Part shown: in pieces, positions 24,217 to 32,964 of the stretch
Layout: every line of letters begins with the position of its first letter
Numbering within the stretch: the stretch's first letter is position 1
From: Sulfitobacter sp. HI0040
GTDB taxonomy: Bacteria; Pseudomonadota; Alphaproteobacteria; Rhodobacterales; Rhodobacteraceae
NCBI RefSeq assembly: GCF_001634885.1
Contig: NZ_LWEX01000057.1
Coordinates: 1-43,153 of the forward strand
DNA: 43,153 nucleotides
Direction of reading: 5' to 3'
The notes under the pieces: model-generated
Told to the model about the DNA's origin: nothing
The model's input: the letters and a program-made list of their open reading frames with translations, nothing else
Database searches by the model: none
Made by a program: the position numbers and the translations under genes

Positions 24217-25707
24217 TCAGTCGATCAGCGGGATCAGCTTGTCGAGGCTTTGCTTCGCATCGCCATAGAACATCCGCGTGTTGTCCTTGAAGAACAGCGG
24301 GTTCTCGATACCGGAATAGCCAGTGCCCTGCCCGCGCTTGGAAACGAAGACCTGCTTGGACTTCCAGACTTCCAGCACCGGCATGCCCGCGATGGGGCTG
24401 TTGGGATCGTCCTGCGCCGCCGGATTCACGATGTCGTTGGAGCCGATGACGATGACAACATCCGTATCCGGGAAGTCGTCGTTGATCTCGTCCATCTCCA
24501 TCACGATGTCATAGGGCACCTTCGCCTCGGCCAAGAGCACGTTCATATGCCCCGGCAGACGCCCCGCGACGGGGTGAATGGCAAAGCGGACGTTCTTGCC
24601 CTTGGCCCGCAGCTTCTTGACGAGATCGCTGACAGCACCCTGCGCCTGCGCCACGGCCATGCCGTAACCCGGTACAATGATGACGCTGTCGGCCTCGTTC
24701 AGCGCGGTGGCGACGCCGTCGGCCTCGATCGCGACCTGTTCGCCCTCGACCTGCATCTGTTCACCCGCCGGGCCGCCGAAGCCGCCGAGGATGACGCTGA
24801 TGAAGGACCGGTTCATCGCCTTGCACATGATGTAGGACAGGATCGCACCGGAAGAGCCGACCAGCGCACCCACGACGATCAGCAGGTCATTGCCGAGGCT
24901 GAAGCCGATGGCCGCCGCCGCCCAGCCGGAATAGCTGTTCAGCATGGAAACCACGACGGGCATGTCCGCCCCGCCGATCCCCATGATCAGGTGATAGCCG
25001 ATGAAGAGCGCCGCCAGCGTGAGCAGCAGCAGCGGCAGGAACCCACCGGAGGCGAGATACCAGATCAGGCAGATGGCGGAAATGGCCGCCGCCGCGATGT
25101 TGAGCCAGTGGCCGCCCGGCAGCTTTTCGGCCGTGGATTTCACCCGGCCCGCAAGTTTGCCGTAGGCGATGATGGAGCCGGTGAAGGTGACCGCACCGAT
25201 CCAGACGCCCAACACCAGTTCGACGCGCAGGATGTTGATCTCCACCGCGGTCTTCTTGGCCACGATGGCCGCGAAACCGCGGAACTCCGCCGCGACGTCC
25301 TTGGCCGGGCCGATCAGGGAGCCGTAGGTTTCCTGCGGGAAGGGCAGACCTGCGGTGGCAAAGGCTTCCGCCACGCGGCCGATCTCGATATGGGCGTTGA
25401 TGCCCACGAAAACCGCCGCCAGCCCCACAAGGCTGTGCATCGCCGCGACAAGCTCGGGCATCTGGGTCATCTGAACGCGCTGCGCCAGTTGCATCCCGAT
25501 CACCGCACCGGCGGCGATGAGGATCAGCGACAGCAGCCAAAGCCCCGCCCCCGGGCCGATCAGGGTGGCGATGACTGCCAACGCCATGCCGACGATCCCG
25601 TACCAGACCGCGCGTTTCGCGCTTTCCTGTCCCGACAATCCGCCCAGCGAAAAGATGAAGAGGACGGCAGCAACCACGTAGGCTGCGGTAGTAAATCCGA
25701 ATTCCAT
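24217..25707 (-). CDS. pntB: NAD(P) transhydrogenase subunit beta
   Basis: PntB is the membrane-plus-NADPH-binding subunit of the proton-pumping transhydrogenase, which makes NADPH from NADH using the proton-motive force. The 496-residue protein has around nine N-terminal transmembrane helices (from [19 protein letters not shown] to about residue 270). A soluble NADP(H)-binding domain III follows, with [15 protein letters not shown] near 338, [21 protein letters not shown] near 370 and [15 protein letters not shown] near 415. It starts 15 bases after the pntA stop, so both subunits are made from one message, and an intrinsic terminator follows. Confidence 0.97.
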   Translation of the reverse strand: MEFGFTTAAYVVAAVLFIFSLGGLSGQESAKRAVWYGIVGMALAVIATLIGPGAGLWLLSLILIAAGAVIGMQLAQRVQMTQMPELVAAMHSLVGLAAVFVGINAHIEIGRVAEAFATAGLPFPQETYGSLIGPAKDVAAEFRGFAAIVAKKTAVEINILRVELVLGVWIGAVTFTGSIIAYGKLAGRVKSTAEKLPGGHWLNIAAAAISAICLIWYLASGGFLPLLLLTLAALFIGYHLIMGIGGADMPVVVSMLNSYSGWAAAAIGFSLGNDLLIVVGALVGSSGAILSYIMCKAMNRSFISVILGGFGGPAGEQMQVEGEQVAIEADGVATALNEADSVIIVPGYGMAVAQAQGAVSDLVKKLRAKGKNVRFAIHPVAGRLPGHMNVLLAEAKVPYDIVMEMDEINDDFPDTDVVIVIGSNDIVNPAAQDDPNSPIAGMPVLEVWKSKQVFVSKRGQGTGYSGIENPLFFKDNTRMFYGDAKQSLDKLIPLID

Positions 25708-25722
25708 TGTCTTTCCCTCGCC

Positions 25723-27297
25723 TTAAGATTTCTGGAACATGGCGAGCATGCGCCGTGTCACCATGAAGCCACCGAAAATGTTGATCCCGGCCATGAAGAC
25801 CGAAGCGGCGGCAAGTATCATCACCAACCACGAGCCAGAGCCGATCTGCATCAGCGCGCCGAGGATGATGATGGAGGAAATGGCGTTCGTGACGGCCATC
25901 AGCGGAGTGTGCAGGCTGTGCGCCACGCCCCAGATCACCTGGAAGCCCACGAAGACCGACAGCACGAAGACGATGAAGTGCTGGATGAAGCTGGCGGGCG
26001 CCACGAGCCCCACGGCCAGCAACAGCGCACCGCCCACGGCCAGCAGTGTGACCTGGTTCTTCGTCTGCTGCTTGAAGGCCGCCAGTTCCTTGGCCGCCTT
26101 CTCCTCGGCGGTCAATTCCTTGGCCGGCTCCTTCTTCGGTGCTGCCGCGATGGCGGCGACCTTGGGCGGCGGTGGCGGGAAGGTGACTTCCTTGGCGTGG
26201 GCGATGGTTGCCCCGCGGATCACGTCATCTTCCATGTCGTGATCGATCTCGCCGTCCTTTTCGGGCGTGAGGTCGGTCATCATGTGACGGATGTTGGTGG
26301 CATAGAGCGTGGAGGCCTGCGCCGCCATCCGGCTGGGGAAGTCGGTATAGCCGATGATGGTCACGCCGTTGTCGGTGACGATCTTCTCGTCCGCCTTGGT
26401 CAGCTTGCAGTTGCCGCCCTTCTCCGCCGCAAGGTCGACGATGACCGATCCGGGTTTCATGGCCTTGACCATGTCCTCCGTCCAGAGTTCCGGCGCCTCG
26501 CGGTTGGGGATCAGCGCCGTCGTGATGACGATGTCCATATCGGGCGCCAGTTCGCGGAACTTGGCAAGCTGCGCTTCGCGGAATTCAGGCGAGGAGACGG
26601 AGGCATAGCCGCCGGAGGCGGAGCCGTCCTGCTGCTCTTCCTCGAAGTCCAGATAGACGAATTCGGCGCCCATGGATTCGACCTGCTCGGCCACTTCGGG
26701 GCGCACGTCGAAGGCATAGGTGATCGCACCCAGCGAGGTCGATGTGCCGATGGCCGCGAGACCGGCCACACCCGCACCCACGACCAGCACCTTGGCGGGC
26801 GGCACCTTGCCCGCGGCGGTGATCTGCCCGGTAAAGAAACGCCCGAAGTTGTTGCCCGCCTCGATGACCGCGCGGTAGCCCGCGATATTGGCCATGGAGG
26901 ACAGCGCATCCATCTTCTGCGCGCGGGAAATGCGCGGCACCATGTCCATGGCGATGACGGTGGCGCCCCGCTCGGCGGCAGCCTCCATCAGATCCTTGTT
27001 GCCCGCGGGATTGAAGAAGGAAATCAGCGTCTGCCCCTCGCGCAGCATCTGCACCTCCGCCTCGGAGGGGGGGCGTACCTTGGCAACCACATCGGCGGCC
27101 TCATAAAGCGCCTTGGCATCCTTCACGACCTCGACCCCGGCGGATTTGTAGGCCGCGTCGTCGAACCCCGCGCCTTCGCCGGCTCCCGACTGGATCAGGC
27201 AGTCATGGCCAAGCTTCTGAAGCTGCGCGGCGCTGTCGGGCGTCATGGCTACCCGGCGTTCGCCCTCGAATATCTCTTTTGGCGTTCCGATCTTCAA
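25723..27297 (-). CDS. pntA: NAD(P) transhydrogenase subunit alpha (full-length)
   Basis: PntA carries the NAD(H)-binding domain I and part of the membrane domain. The 524-residue protein begins [20 protein letters not shown]. It has the nucleotide fold [22 protein letters not shown] near residue 168 and ends in about four transmembrane helices ([20 protein letters not shown] onward), separated by an Ala/Glu/Lys/Pro-rich linker near 370-405. Here the alpha subunit is one chain; some Alphaproteobacteria such as Rhodospirillum split it into PntAA and PntAB. The ATG at 27297 is the only family-consistent start. Its promoter must lie in 27298-27580. Confidence 0.97.
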   Translation of the reverse strand: MKIGTPKEIFEGERRVAMTPDSAAQLQKLGHDCLIQSGAGEGAGFDDAAYKSAGVEVVKDAKALYEAADVVAKVRPPSEAEVQMLREGQTLISFFNPAGNKDLMEAAAERGATVIAMDMVPRISRAQKMDALSSMANIAGYRAVIEAGNNFGRFFTGQITAAGKVPPAKVLVVGAGVAGLAAIGTSTSLGAITYAFDVRPEVAEQVESMGAEFVYLDFEEEQQDGSASGGYASVSSPEFREAQLAKFRELAPDMDIVITTALIPNREAPELWTEDMVKAMKPGSVIVDLAAEKGGNCKLTKADEKIVTDNGVTIIGYTDFPSRMAAQASTLYATNIRHMMTDLTPEKDGEIDHDMEDDVIRGATIAHAKEVTFPPPPPKVAAIAAAPKKEPAKELTAEEKAAKELAAFKQQTKNQVTLLAVGGALLLAVGLVAPASFIQHFIVFVLSVFVGFQVIWGVAHSLHTPLMAVTNAISSIIILGALMQIGSGSWLVMILAAASVFMAGINIFGGFMVTRRMLAMFQKS

Positions 27298-27580
27298 ATC
27301 AGGATCTCCCCATCGTGGTCGCTACGCCCCGATTGACGCAACAATGTTGCCCGGTTCGATAGTACGCGCGCAGCAATAGTACAAGCGACACCAAGCGCCA
27401 ACGCCCCGTCATTTGCCTGTTTCTAGCGCTAACGGACAGGATTTGTGCACCTGACGCCCCCCAACCGATGCCGCAACGCGGCACGAGGAACGCCGCGTCA
27501 CCCCGCGGGGATCGCGGGCGAAGGTCGTTGCGCCCGCCGATGGCACGCGCCAGCATGCCGCCAAACCAAGGGAGAGATTT
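27298..27580. other. 283-base divergent gap between pntA and the SDR gene
   Basis: It should hold the promoters of both divergent genes. TTGTAC and TACTAT occur on the minus strand upstream of pntA, but with only 14 bases between them. AAGGGAGAG precedes the SDR start. Short plus-strand frames here run into the SDR gene out of frame and look spurious. Confidence 0.4.
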
Positions 27581-28333
27581 ATGGACCTCGAAGGAAAACA
27601 CGCATTCATCACCGGCGGCGGTACGGGTATCGGCCTCGATATCGCGCGCGCGCTGGCCCGGAACGGCGCGCGCGTCACCATCACCGGGCGGCGGCAATCC
27701 GTGCTGGATGAGGTCGCCACCGATGGCATCACCGGCGTCGCCATGGACGTGCGCAACGAAGAGGATGTCGTTTCCGTCATCGCCAAGGCGACGGAGGAAC
27801 GGGGCCCCGTGCAGATCTGCATCCCCAACGCCGGGATCGCCGAGGGCCGGTCGGTGCTGAAGACCGATATGAAATTCTGGCGCGACATGATGGCCACCAA
27901 CCTCGACGGTGCCTTCATGACCATCCGCGAATCGCTGAAATCCATGCGGGGCACGGATTGGGGGCGCGTGATCGCCGTGTCGTCCATGGCCGGTCTGCGC
28001 GGCCTGCCGGGGGCGGCGGCCTACTCCGCTTCCAAACACGGGATGATCGGGCTGATACGATCCCTGTCGGAGGATTACATGGGCAAACCCTATACGTTCA
28101 ACGCGCTCTGCCCCGGCTATGTCGATACGGAGATCGTGACCCGCAATACCGCGACCATCGCCGAACGCGCCGGGCTCAGCAGCGAACAGGCGCGGGACGT
28201 CATGGTGAAAGCGAACCGCCACAAACGGCTGGTGACCCCGGCTGAAGTGACCGAAGCCGCGCTCTGGCTCATGGGCCCCAACTCCGGCAGCATCAACGGC
28301 CAGTGCATCGAAATCGCGGGCGGTCAGATGTAG
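27581..28333 (+). CDS. short-chain dehydrogenase/reductase, 3-hydroxybutyrate dehydrogenase or FabG-like
   Basis: The 250-residue classical SDR has the cofactor motif ITGGGTGIGLDIAR at residues 10-23 and the NAG motif as PNAGIAEG near 87. The catalytic Ser is in AVSSMAGLRG near 132, and the YSASK motif (Tyr/Lys) is near 148. The PG motif is LCPGYVDTEIV near 178. The residues after beta-2 are TGRRQS, leaning to NADP(H) by the Arg pair, which is not decisive. The HGMIGLIRSLSEDY segment and IEIAGGQM end are common in 3-hydroxyacyl-CoA or 3-hydroxybutyrate dehydrogenases. AAGGGAGAG five bases upstream sets the start. It is transcribed alone, divergent from pntA. The substrate is not determinable. 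Confidence 0.88.
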   Translation: MDLEGKHAFITGGGTGIGLDIARALARNGARVTITGRRQSVLDEVATDGITGVAMDVRNEEDVVSVIAKATEERGPVQICIPNAGIAEGRSVLKTDMKFWRDMMATNLDGAFMTIRESLKSMRGTDWGRVIAVSSMAGLRGLPGAAAYSASKHGMIGLIRSLSEDYMGKPYTFNALCPGYVDTEIVTRNTATIAERAGLSSEQARDVMVKANRHKRLVTPAEVTEAALWLMGPNSGSINGQCIEIAGGQM

Positions 28334-28645
28334 CGCGGCTATGCGAATGGGCACCGCGCCCATCCGCAGGAGATAACGACTCGTTTACCAAAAACAGGCA
28401 GGGTCGGTGCATGATACCGCTGACCCTCCTCCCCCGCCGCACCGCGCGCGCCCTCGATACCGGCCAAGGTACCGATCCGGGCGAGCTCTTTCCTCAACAG
28501 GCCGATGATTTGCGCGGCCGTGCCCTCGCCTCGCTGACCCCGGTATCGCGTGGAACGGATGATTTCGTCTGGTTCACCCGGCGCAAGATCGGCGCCGCCC
28601 GGGGTGATCTGCCCCCGCCCTGACTGTGCCTGCCCCGGAGGCGGC
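28334..28645. other. 312-base gap with one doubtful small frame
   Basis: It contains a stem ATGGGC-ACCGC-GCCCAT near 28347-28364 just after the SDR stop, without a T-tract, and one 70-codon frame at 28411-28623. Nothing else recognisable was seen. Confidence 0.4.
28411..28623 (+). CDS. doubtful small hypothetical protein
   Basis: An ATG at 28411 opens a 70-residue frame starting MIPLTLLPRRTARALDTGQG and ending in Pro-rich GDLPPP. It has no signal peptide, no membrane segment and no motif I know. The upstream GCAGGGTCGG is a weak ribosome site. Arg, Ala, Asp and Gly content is ordinary for a protein, but the opposite strand is also open, as usual in GC-rich DNA. It may be a genuine small gene or chance. 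Confidence 0.25.
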   Translation: MIPLTLLPRRTARALDTGQGTDPGELFPQQADDLRGRALASLTPVSRGTDDFVWFTRRKIGAARGDLPPP

Positions 28646-29422
28646 TCAGACAGCCTTGAGCTTGGGGCGCGTTTCCCGCGCGGCCCACTCGCGCGCGGCC
28701 TCGCCGAAGGCACGGAACAACGGGCGCGACACAGGATCGTTCGCCGCGTCCCATTCGGGATGCCACTGGACCGAAAGGGTGAAACCGGGGGCGCCCTTTA
28801 CATAGATCGCCTCGGGCGTGCCGTCCTCCGCCACACCGTCGACGACGATCCGCTCCCCCGGTCGCTTGATCCCCTGCCCGTGCAGGGTGTTCGTGCGCAC
28901 CTTGGCGGACCCCAGCACGCCGTGGAACACGCCCCCTTCGGTAAAGGTGATGTCGTGGCGCAGTTCGAACTTCTCATGCAGGGTGCCGTCGGGGGGCATA
29001 CGGTGGTTCATCCGTCCCGGCAGATCGCGAATTTCAGGGTAGAGCGTACCGCCCATGGCGACGTTCACCTCCTGAAACCCCCGGCAGATGCCGAAAAAGG
29101 GCTGGCCGCGTTCGACGCAGGCCCGGATCAGCGGCAGGGTGATGGCATCGCGCGCCCGGTCAAAGGCGCCATGGGCCTCGGTCTCTTCCTCGCCGTATTC
29201 TTCCGGATGCACATTGGGCCGCCCGCCGGTGAAGAGGAAACCGTCGCAGACCTCCATCAGCTCCGACACCCGCAGAAGCCGGGGGTCGGCGGGAACGATC
29301 AGCGGCACGCAGTCGGAGACGAAGGCCACCGCATCCGAATTCATCTGCCCCCCGGCATGCACCGGGTACTGATCGTTCATGAGGTAGGAATTGCCGATGA
29401 TGCCGACAACGGGTCGCGCCAT
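28646..29422 (-). CDS. class I glutamine amidotransferase-like hydrolase, PuuD/peptidase C26 type
   Basis: The 258-residue protein matches the gamma-glutamyl-GABA hydrolase (PuuD) branch of C26 peptidases. The nucleophile elbow is PFFGICRGFQEVNVAMGGTL near residue 115, and the catalytic His-x-Glu is in SVQWHPEW near 220. GFLFTGGRPNVHPEEYGEE near 70 is the conserved substrate loop. It would cleave a gamma-glutamyl amide bond in polyamine or similar catabolism, but no other puu genes are nearby. The ATG at 29422 begins ARPVVGIIGNSY; an in-frame upstream ATG at 29446 adds a tail not seen in the family. It is the last gene of the glcB-side minus-strand run, 62 bases after the GlcG-like gene. Confidence 0.85.
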   Translation of the reverse strand: MARPVVGIIGNSYLMNDQYPVHAGGQMNSDAVAFVSDCVPLIVPADPRLLRVSELMEVCDGFLFTGGRPNVHPEEYGEEETEAHGAFDRARDAITLPLIRACVERGQPFFGICRGFQEVNVAMGGTLYPEIRDLPGRMNHRMPPDGTLHEKFELRHDITFTEGGVFHGVLGSAKVRTNTLHGQGIKRPGERIVVDGVAEDGTPEAIYVKGAPGFTLSVQWHPEWDAANDPVSRPLFRAFGEAAREWAARETRPKLKAV

Positions 29423-29484
29423 GTCTGTGCCTCTGCTGCTACGCACTCAGCATAGCCGCAAGCCTCGGCGGCCTTCAACCCGCC

Positions 29485-29910
29485 TCAGATCTCGCCTTCC
29501 AGCCCCGCCGCGCTGATCCCGGCCATGGCCGCCTCGGCATCATTGTCCGACGTATCGCCGGTGACCCCGACGGCACCCAGTACCGCGCCCTTGCGATCGC
29601 GCAGCAGCACCCCGCCCGGCACCGGCACGACCTGGCCGCCGAAGACGCCGTTGACCGCCGCCATGAAATAGGCCTGATCCTCCGCCCGCTTCATCTGCGC
29701 GGTACCGGCCATGCCAAGCATCACGGCACCGTAGGCTTTGCCCTGCGCGATGGCGAAACGCCCCGGCGCTGCGCCGTCTTCCCGCTCGAAGGCCTGAACA
29801 TGGCCGCCGGCGTCCAGTACGATGACCGAAAGCGGCTTCAGTTCCATTTCACGCCCCTTTTCAAGGGTCTTGCGCACAATTGTCCGTGCCTTGCGCAGCG
29901 ATATCGTCAT
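29485..29910 (-). CDS. glcG: GlcG/HbpS family protein
   Basis: The 141-residue protein belongs to the GlcG/HbpS (DUF336) family, small alpha/beta proteins found in glycolate operons or as extracellular haem-binding sensors. Family marks are PLSVIVLDAGGHVQAFEREDGA near residue 30, FAIAQGKAYGAVMLGM near 58, VPVPGGVLLRD near 100 and LGAVGVTGDTSDND near 117. There is no signal peptide, so it is cytosolic, unlike secreted HbpS. It follows malate synthase G with a gap of 73 bases, and GlcG genes are commonly adjacent to glcB. The exact molecular role of GlcG is not established. The ATG at 29910 matches the family; an upstream ATG six codons away is unlikely. Confidence 0.82.
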   Translation of the reverse strand: MTISLRKARTIVRKTLEKGREMELKPLSVIVLDAGGHVQAFEREDGAAPGRFAIAQGKAYGAVMLGMAGTAQMKRAEDQAYFMAAVNGVFGGQVVPVPGGVLLRDRKGAVLGAVGVTGDTSDNDAEAAMAGISAAGLEGEI

Positions 29911-29920
29911 ATTCGTGGGT

Positions 29921-29971
29921 CCTTCCAAATGGGGTCAAATCCTGGGGGGTCCGGGGGGCCAGCCCCCCCGG
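29921..29971 (-). repeat. dispersed intergenic hairpin repeat, copy B
   Basis: Read on the minus strand this is a G-run/C-run hairpin (GGGGGGCTGGCCCCCC), then ACCCCCCAGGATTTGACCCC and CATTTGGAAGG. It shares the tail and layout of copy A at 12731-12791. It lies in the gap between the malate synthase and glcG genes, so it is probably transcribed and could act as an mRNA stem. Confidence 0.6.
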
Positions 29972-29983
29972 TCCGCGACGTGC

Positions 29984-32212
29984 CTACTGCTGTGCCGCTT
30001 TCCATTCCAGACGGCGCGCGTGCAGCACCGGCTCGGTATAGCCCGAAGGCTGCTCGCGACCCTTCAGCACAAGGTCGCGCGCGGCGGAAAAGGCGATACC
30101 GTCGAAATCGGGGCCCATCGGGGTATAGCCCGGATCGCCTTCGTTCTGCCGGTCGACGACCTGCGCCATCTTGCGCAGCCCTTCCATCACGCGATCTTCG
30201 TCGATGATGCCGTGGTGTAGCCAGTTCGCCAGCGCCTGGGCCGAGATCCGGCAGGTGGCGCGGTCCTCCATCAGACCCACGTCGTCGATGTTGGGCACCT
30301 TGGAACAACCCACTCCCTGATCGACCCAGCGCACGACATAGCCAAGGATGCCCTGCGCGTTGTTCTCGATCTCGCGGGTGATCTCCTCGTCCGACAGGTT
30401 GCGCCCTTCCAGCACCGGGATCGTCAGCAGCGCATCGAGCGAAGCGCGCGGGCCCGCGGCGGCCAGTTCATCCTGCCGCGCCAGCACATCGACCTTGTGG
30501 TAATGCATGGCGTGCAGGGTCGCCGCCGTCGGCGAGGGAACCCAGGCGCAGGTCGCACCTGATTGCGGATGGCCGATCTTTGCCTCCAGCATCTCGCCCA
30601 TGCGGTCGGGCATGGCCCACATGCCCTTGCCGATCTGCGCGCGGCCCTTCAGCCCGCAGGCCAGACCGATATCGACGTTACGATCCTCATAGGCTTCAAT
30701 CCACGTGGCGTTCTTCATGTCGCCCTTGGGCACCATGGGACCGGCTTCCATGCTGGTGTGGATCTCGTCGCCGGTCCGGTCCAGAAAGCCGGTGTTGATG
30801 AAGGCCACACGGTGCTTGGCCGCGCGGATGCATTCCTTGAGGTTCGCGCTGGTCCGGCGCTCTTCGTCCATGATGCCGAGCTTCACGGTATGCCGCGGCA
30901 GGCCGAGGGCATCCTCCACCCGGTCGAAAATCTCGTCCGAAAAGGCGACTTCGGCGGGCCCGTGCATCTTCGGCTTCACCACATAGACCGATCCGGTGAC
31001 GGAATTGCCCCCGTCCCGCTTCAGGTCGTGCATGGCGATGAGCGTCGTCATCATGGCGTCCATCAGCCCTTCGCCGACCTCGTTGCCGTCGCGGTCGAGG
31101 ATGGCGGGATTGGTCATCAGGTGGCCCACGTTACGCACCAGCATAAGCGAGCGGCCCTTGAGCGTGATCTCGCCCCCGTCAGGCGCGGTAAAGGTCCGGT
31201 CGGCGTTCAGAACGCGTTCGACACTCGCGCCACCCTTTTCGAAGCGTTCCGCCAGATCGCCCTTCATCAGGCCGAGCCAGTTGCCATATGCCAGCACCTT
31301 GTCTTCGGCATCGACGGCGGCAACGCTGTCTTCGCAGTCCATGATGGTGGAAACGGCGGATTCCAGTTCGATGTCAGAGACATGCGCCGCGTCGGCGCGG
31401 CCGATTTCATGTTCGGGATCGATGCGCAGGATGATGTGCAGCCCGTTGTGGCGGAACAGCAGCGCGGTCGGGCTGTCGGGCGCGCCCTGATAGCCGACGA
31501 AAAGCTCCGGTTCCGCCAGCCCCAGTCCGTGCATGACATGGGGCGCTTCGCCGGCGGAGGGAACGGCGCTCTGAGTAGTCTGGGTACCGCGGAAATCCTC
31601 GTCATTCAGCAACATGCCCTGCAGCGCGCCATCTTCGACGCGGTAGCCCACCAATTGCGCGTGACTGCCCGAGACGAGCGGCACTGTCTCGTCCAGAAAC
31701 GCCTTGGCGCGGGCCACGACTTGCTGGCCGCGCTCGGGGTCATATCCGCCGCCTCGCGGGCCTTCGCCCAGCGCATCGGTGCCGTAGAATGCATCGTAAA
31801 GGCTGCCCCAGCGGGCGTTCGCGGCGTTCAGCGCGAAGCGGGCATTGGTGATCGGCACCACGAGCTGCGGCCCCGGGACCTTCGCGATCTCGGGATCGAC
31901 GTTTTGCGTCTCCACGGTGAAATCGTCGCCTTCGGGCACGAGGTAGCCGATTTCGCGCAGAAAGGACTGATAGGCCTCGCTGTCATGCTCCTGCCCGGCG
32001 CGTTCCTTGTGCCAGGCATCAATGCGGGACTGCATCTCGGCCCGGGTATCCAGCAATTCGCGATTGCGCGGCCCCAGATCGTGCAGAATGTCGGAGAACC
32101 CTTTCCAGAATGCATCGGCTTCGATCCCGGTTCCCGGAAGCGCCCTGTCCTCGACAAAATCCGCCAGCTGACGGTCCACCTGCAATCCGTGCTTGTTCAC
32201 CCTGTCGGTCAT
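29984..32212 (-). CDS. glcB: malate synthase G
   Basis: GlcB condenses glyoxylate with acetyl-CoA to malate, allowing growth on C2 compounds and glycolate. The 742-residue length is that of the G isoform, well above the A isoform near 530. Visible marks are [32 protein letters not shown] near residue 120, [17 protein letters not shown] near 295, the active-site [16 protein letters not shown] near 355, and [20 protein letters not shown] near 450. The C-terminal [12 protein letters not shown] carries conserved histidines. It is encoded between a DUF2256 gene (96 bases upstream) and glcG. No isocitrate lyase gene is present here, so the glyoxylate source (glycolate, ethylmalonyl-CoA pathway or purines) is not shown. 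Confidence 0.97.
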   Translation of the reverse strand: MTDRVNKHGLQVDRQLADFVEDRALPGTGIEADAFWKGFSDILHDLGPRNRELLDTRAEMQSRIDAWHKERAGQEHDSEAYQSFLREIGYLVPEGDDFTVETQNVDPEIAKVPGPQLVVPITNARFALNAANARWGSLYDAFYGTDALGEGPRGGGYDPERGQQVVARAKAFLDETVPLVSGSHAQLVGYRVEDGALQGMLLNDEDFRGTQTTQSAVPSAGEAPHVMHGLGLAEPELFVGYQGAPDSPTALLFRHNGLHIILRIDPEHEIGRADAAHVSDIELESAVSTIMDCEDSVAAVDAEDKVLAYGNWLGLMKGDLAERFEKGGASVERVLNADRTFTAPDGGEITLKGRSLMLVRNVGHLMTNPAILDRDGNEVGEGLMDAMMTTLIAMHDLKRDGGNSVTGSVYVVKPKMHGPAEVAFSDEIFDRVEDALGLPRHTVKLGIMDEERRTSANLKECIRAAKHRVAFINTGFLDRTGDEIHTSMEAGPMVPKGDMKNATWIEAYEDRNVDIGLACGLKGRAQIGKGMWAMPDRMGEMLEAKIGHPQSGATCAWVPSPTAATLHAMHYHKVDVLARQDELAAAGPRASLDALLTIPVLEGRNLSDEEITREIENNAQGILGYVVRWVDQGVGCSKVPNIDDVGLMEDRATCRISAQALANWLHHGIIDEDRVMEGLRKMAQVVDRQNEGDPGYTPMGPDFDGIAFSAARDLVLKGREQPSGYTEPVLHARRLEWKAAQQ

Positions 32213-32308
32213 GCGCCTTCTCCCTCTTCGATCTCGGTCCGCGGGCCTGGCCCGCTCATGCTGATTTCCCCCGGGGATAACTTCACCCCCGGATGCGGTA
32301 AAGTCTTT

Positions 32309-32497
32309 TTACCAGTTTGCGGTGCTTTCGGAGGAATTCGCCGCTGCCCTTCCGGCCTTCGCCGCGCGCCGGCATCGGTGGGAGCAATAGCGGACCTCGT
32401 CCCAGTCATCTGACCATTTGCGGCGCCAGACCATTTCCCGCCCGCAGGCGGCACAGTCCTTCCTGGGCAGATCGGCTTTGCGAACCATCTTGGCCAT
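32309..32497 (-). CDS. DUF2256 family small zinc-ribbon-like protein
   Basis: This 62-residue protein has the DUF2256 signature: KADLPRKDCAACGREMVWRRKW, then WDEVRYCSHRCRR. The CxxC and CxxxC pairs make a probable single zinc site. Function is unknown in the family. It starts a minus-strand set with malate synthase downstream. GAGG lies a few bases before the ATG at 32497 on the minus strand, supporting this start. The C-terminal 15 residues (AAKAGRAAANSSESTANW) are low complexity. Confidence 0.82.
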   Translation of the reverse strand: MAKMVRKADLPRKDCAACGREMVWRRKWSDDWDEVRYCSHRCRRAAKAGRAAANSSESTANW

Positions 32498-32532
32498 GAT
32501 GACGCCTCCTCATCGGGTTATCGGACCCCCGC

Positions 32533-32582
32533 ACATGAAAAGAACGGCCCCCGTTTTCGGGTGACCGCCCTTTTTCTCGACA
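32533..32582 (-). terminator. probable intrinsic terminator of the small membrane protein gene
   Basis: On the minus strand CCCG-AAAA-CGGG forms the top of a stem that extends imperfectly with GGTC/GGCC and GAAAAAG/CTTTTC. A T-rich end (GTTCTTTTC) follows. It sits between the small membrane protein stop at 32622 and the DUF2256 start at 32497. The stem has mismatches, hence moderate confidence. Confidence 0.45.
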
Positions 32583-32621
32583 CTTTCCCGCCGGTGCAGT
32601 GCCGATGCATCGCAAGGATGC

Positions 32622-32861
32622 CTAGTTCGATTCGTTCGTACCCGGCACGACCGGGTCCACCGCGGGCACCGAAGCCTCCGGCTCGGTCGCCTGATCGGTA
32701 TTGGTCACGTCATCCGCAGTGGGATCGCCCCCGTTGATGATGACGTAGAAGATCAAGAGAACGATCATCAGACCGCCGAAAATCATTGCTCCGCGAATGC
32801 CAAGCAGGGCCGGCTTGTGCCGCTTTTCCTGCTTTTCGGTATTTGTGTCGGGTGCAGACAT
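32622..32861 (-). CDS. small single-span membrane protein of unknown function
   Basis: The 79-residue protein has a charged N-tail (MSAPDTNTEKQEKRHKPALL), one transmembrane helix GAMIFGGLMIVLLIFYVIING at about residues 26-46, and an acidic Thr/Pro/Val-rich C-tail with no Cys. This layout suggests an inner-membrane protein with a positive-inside N-terminus and a periplasmic tail. AAGGAGA about nine bases upstream is a strong ribosome site that decides the ATG at 32861. A perfect 7-bp GC stem at 32883-32904 lies in its leader. It is divergent from pepN. I do not recognise the family. Confidence 0.75.
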   Translation of the reverse strand: MSAPDTNTEKQEKRHKPALLGIRGAMIFGGLMIVLLIFYVIINGGDPTADDVTNTDQATEPEASVPAVDPVVPGTNESN

Positions 32862-32882
32862 GTAGCGTCTCCTTAATATTCC

Positions 32883-32904
32883 GGGGGCCCGTCTTGCGGC
32901 CCCC
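32883..32904 (-). promoter_or_regulatory. leader hairpin upstream of the small membrane protein
   Basis: GGGGGCC (32883-32889) and GGCCCCC (32898-32904) form a perfect 7-bp stem with an 8-base loop. In the minus-strand message it ends about 10 bases before the AAGGAGA ribosome site. It might influence translation or mRNA stability. No T-tract follows, so it is not a standard terminator. Confidence 0.45.
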
Positions 32905-32964
32905 TCGTTGGCTACATAACGTATGCGGAGCCTGTTTGTTCCCTCCCCCGCACGAGGATTCCCG

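Noticed and set aside
23239-27336. A 1365-codon open frame on the plus strand through the MATE gene and antisense to pntB and pntA
   Set aside because: It is a shadow frame caused by high third-position GC. Its text is Arg/Gly/His-rich without domains, and pntA, pntB and the MATE gene explain the DNA fully.
32241-32255. GCGGGC-CTG-GCCCGC stem before glcB as a terminator
   Set aside because: The stem is six base pairs with no T-tract, and lies in the leader of glcB; too weak for a call.
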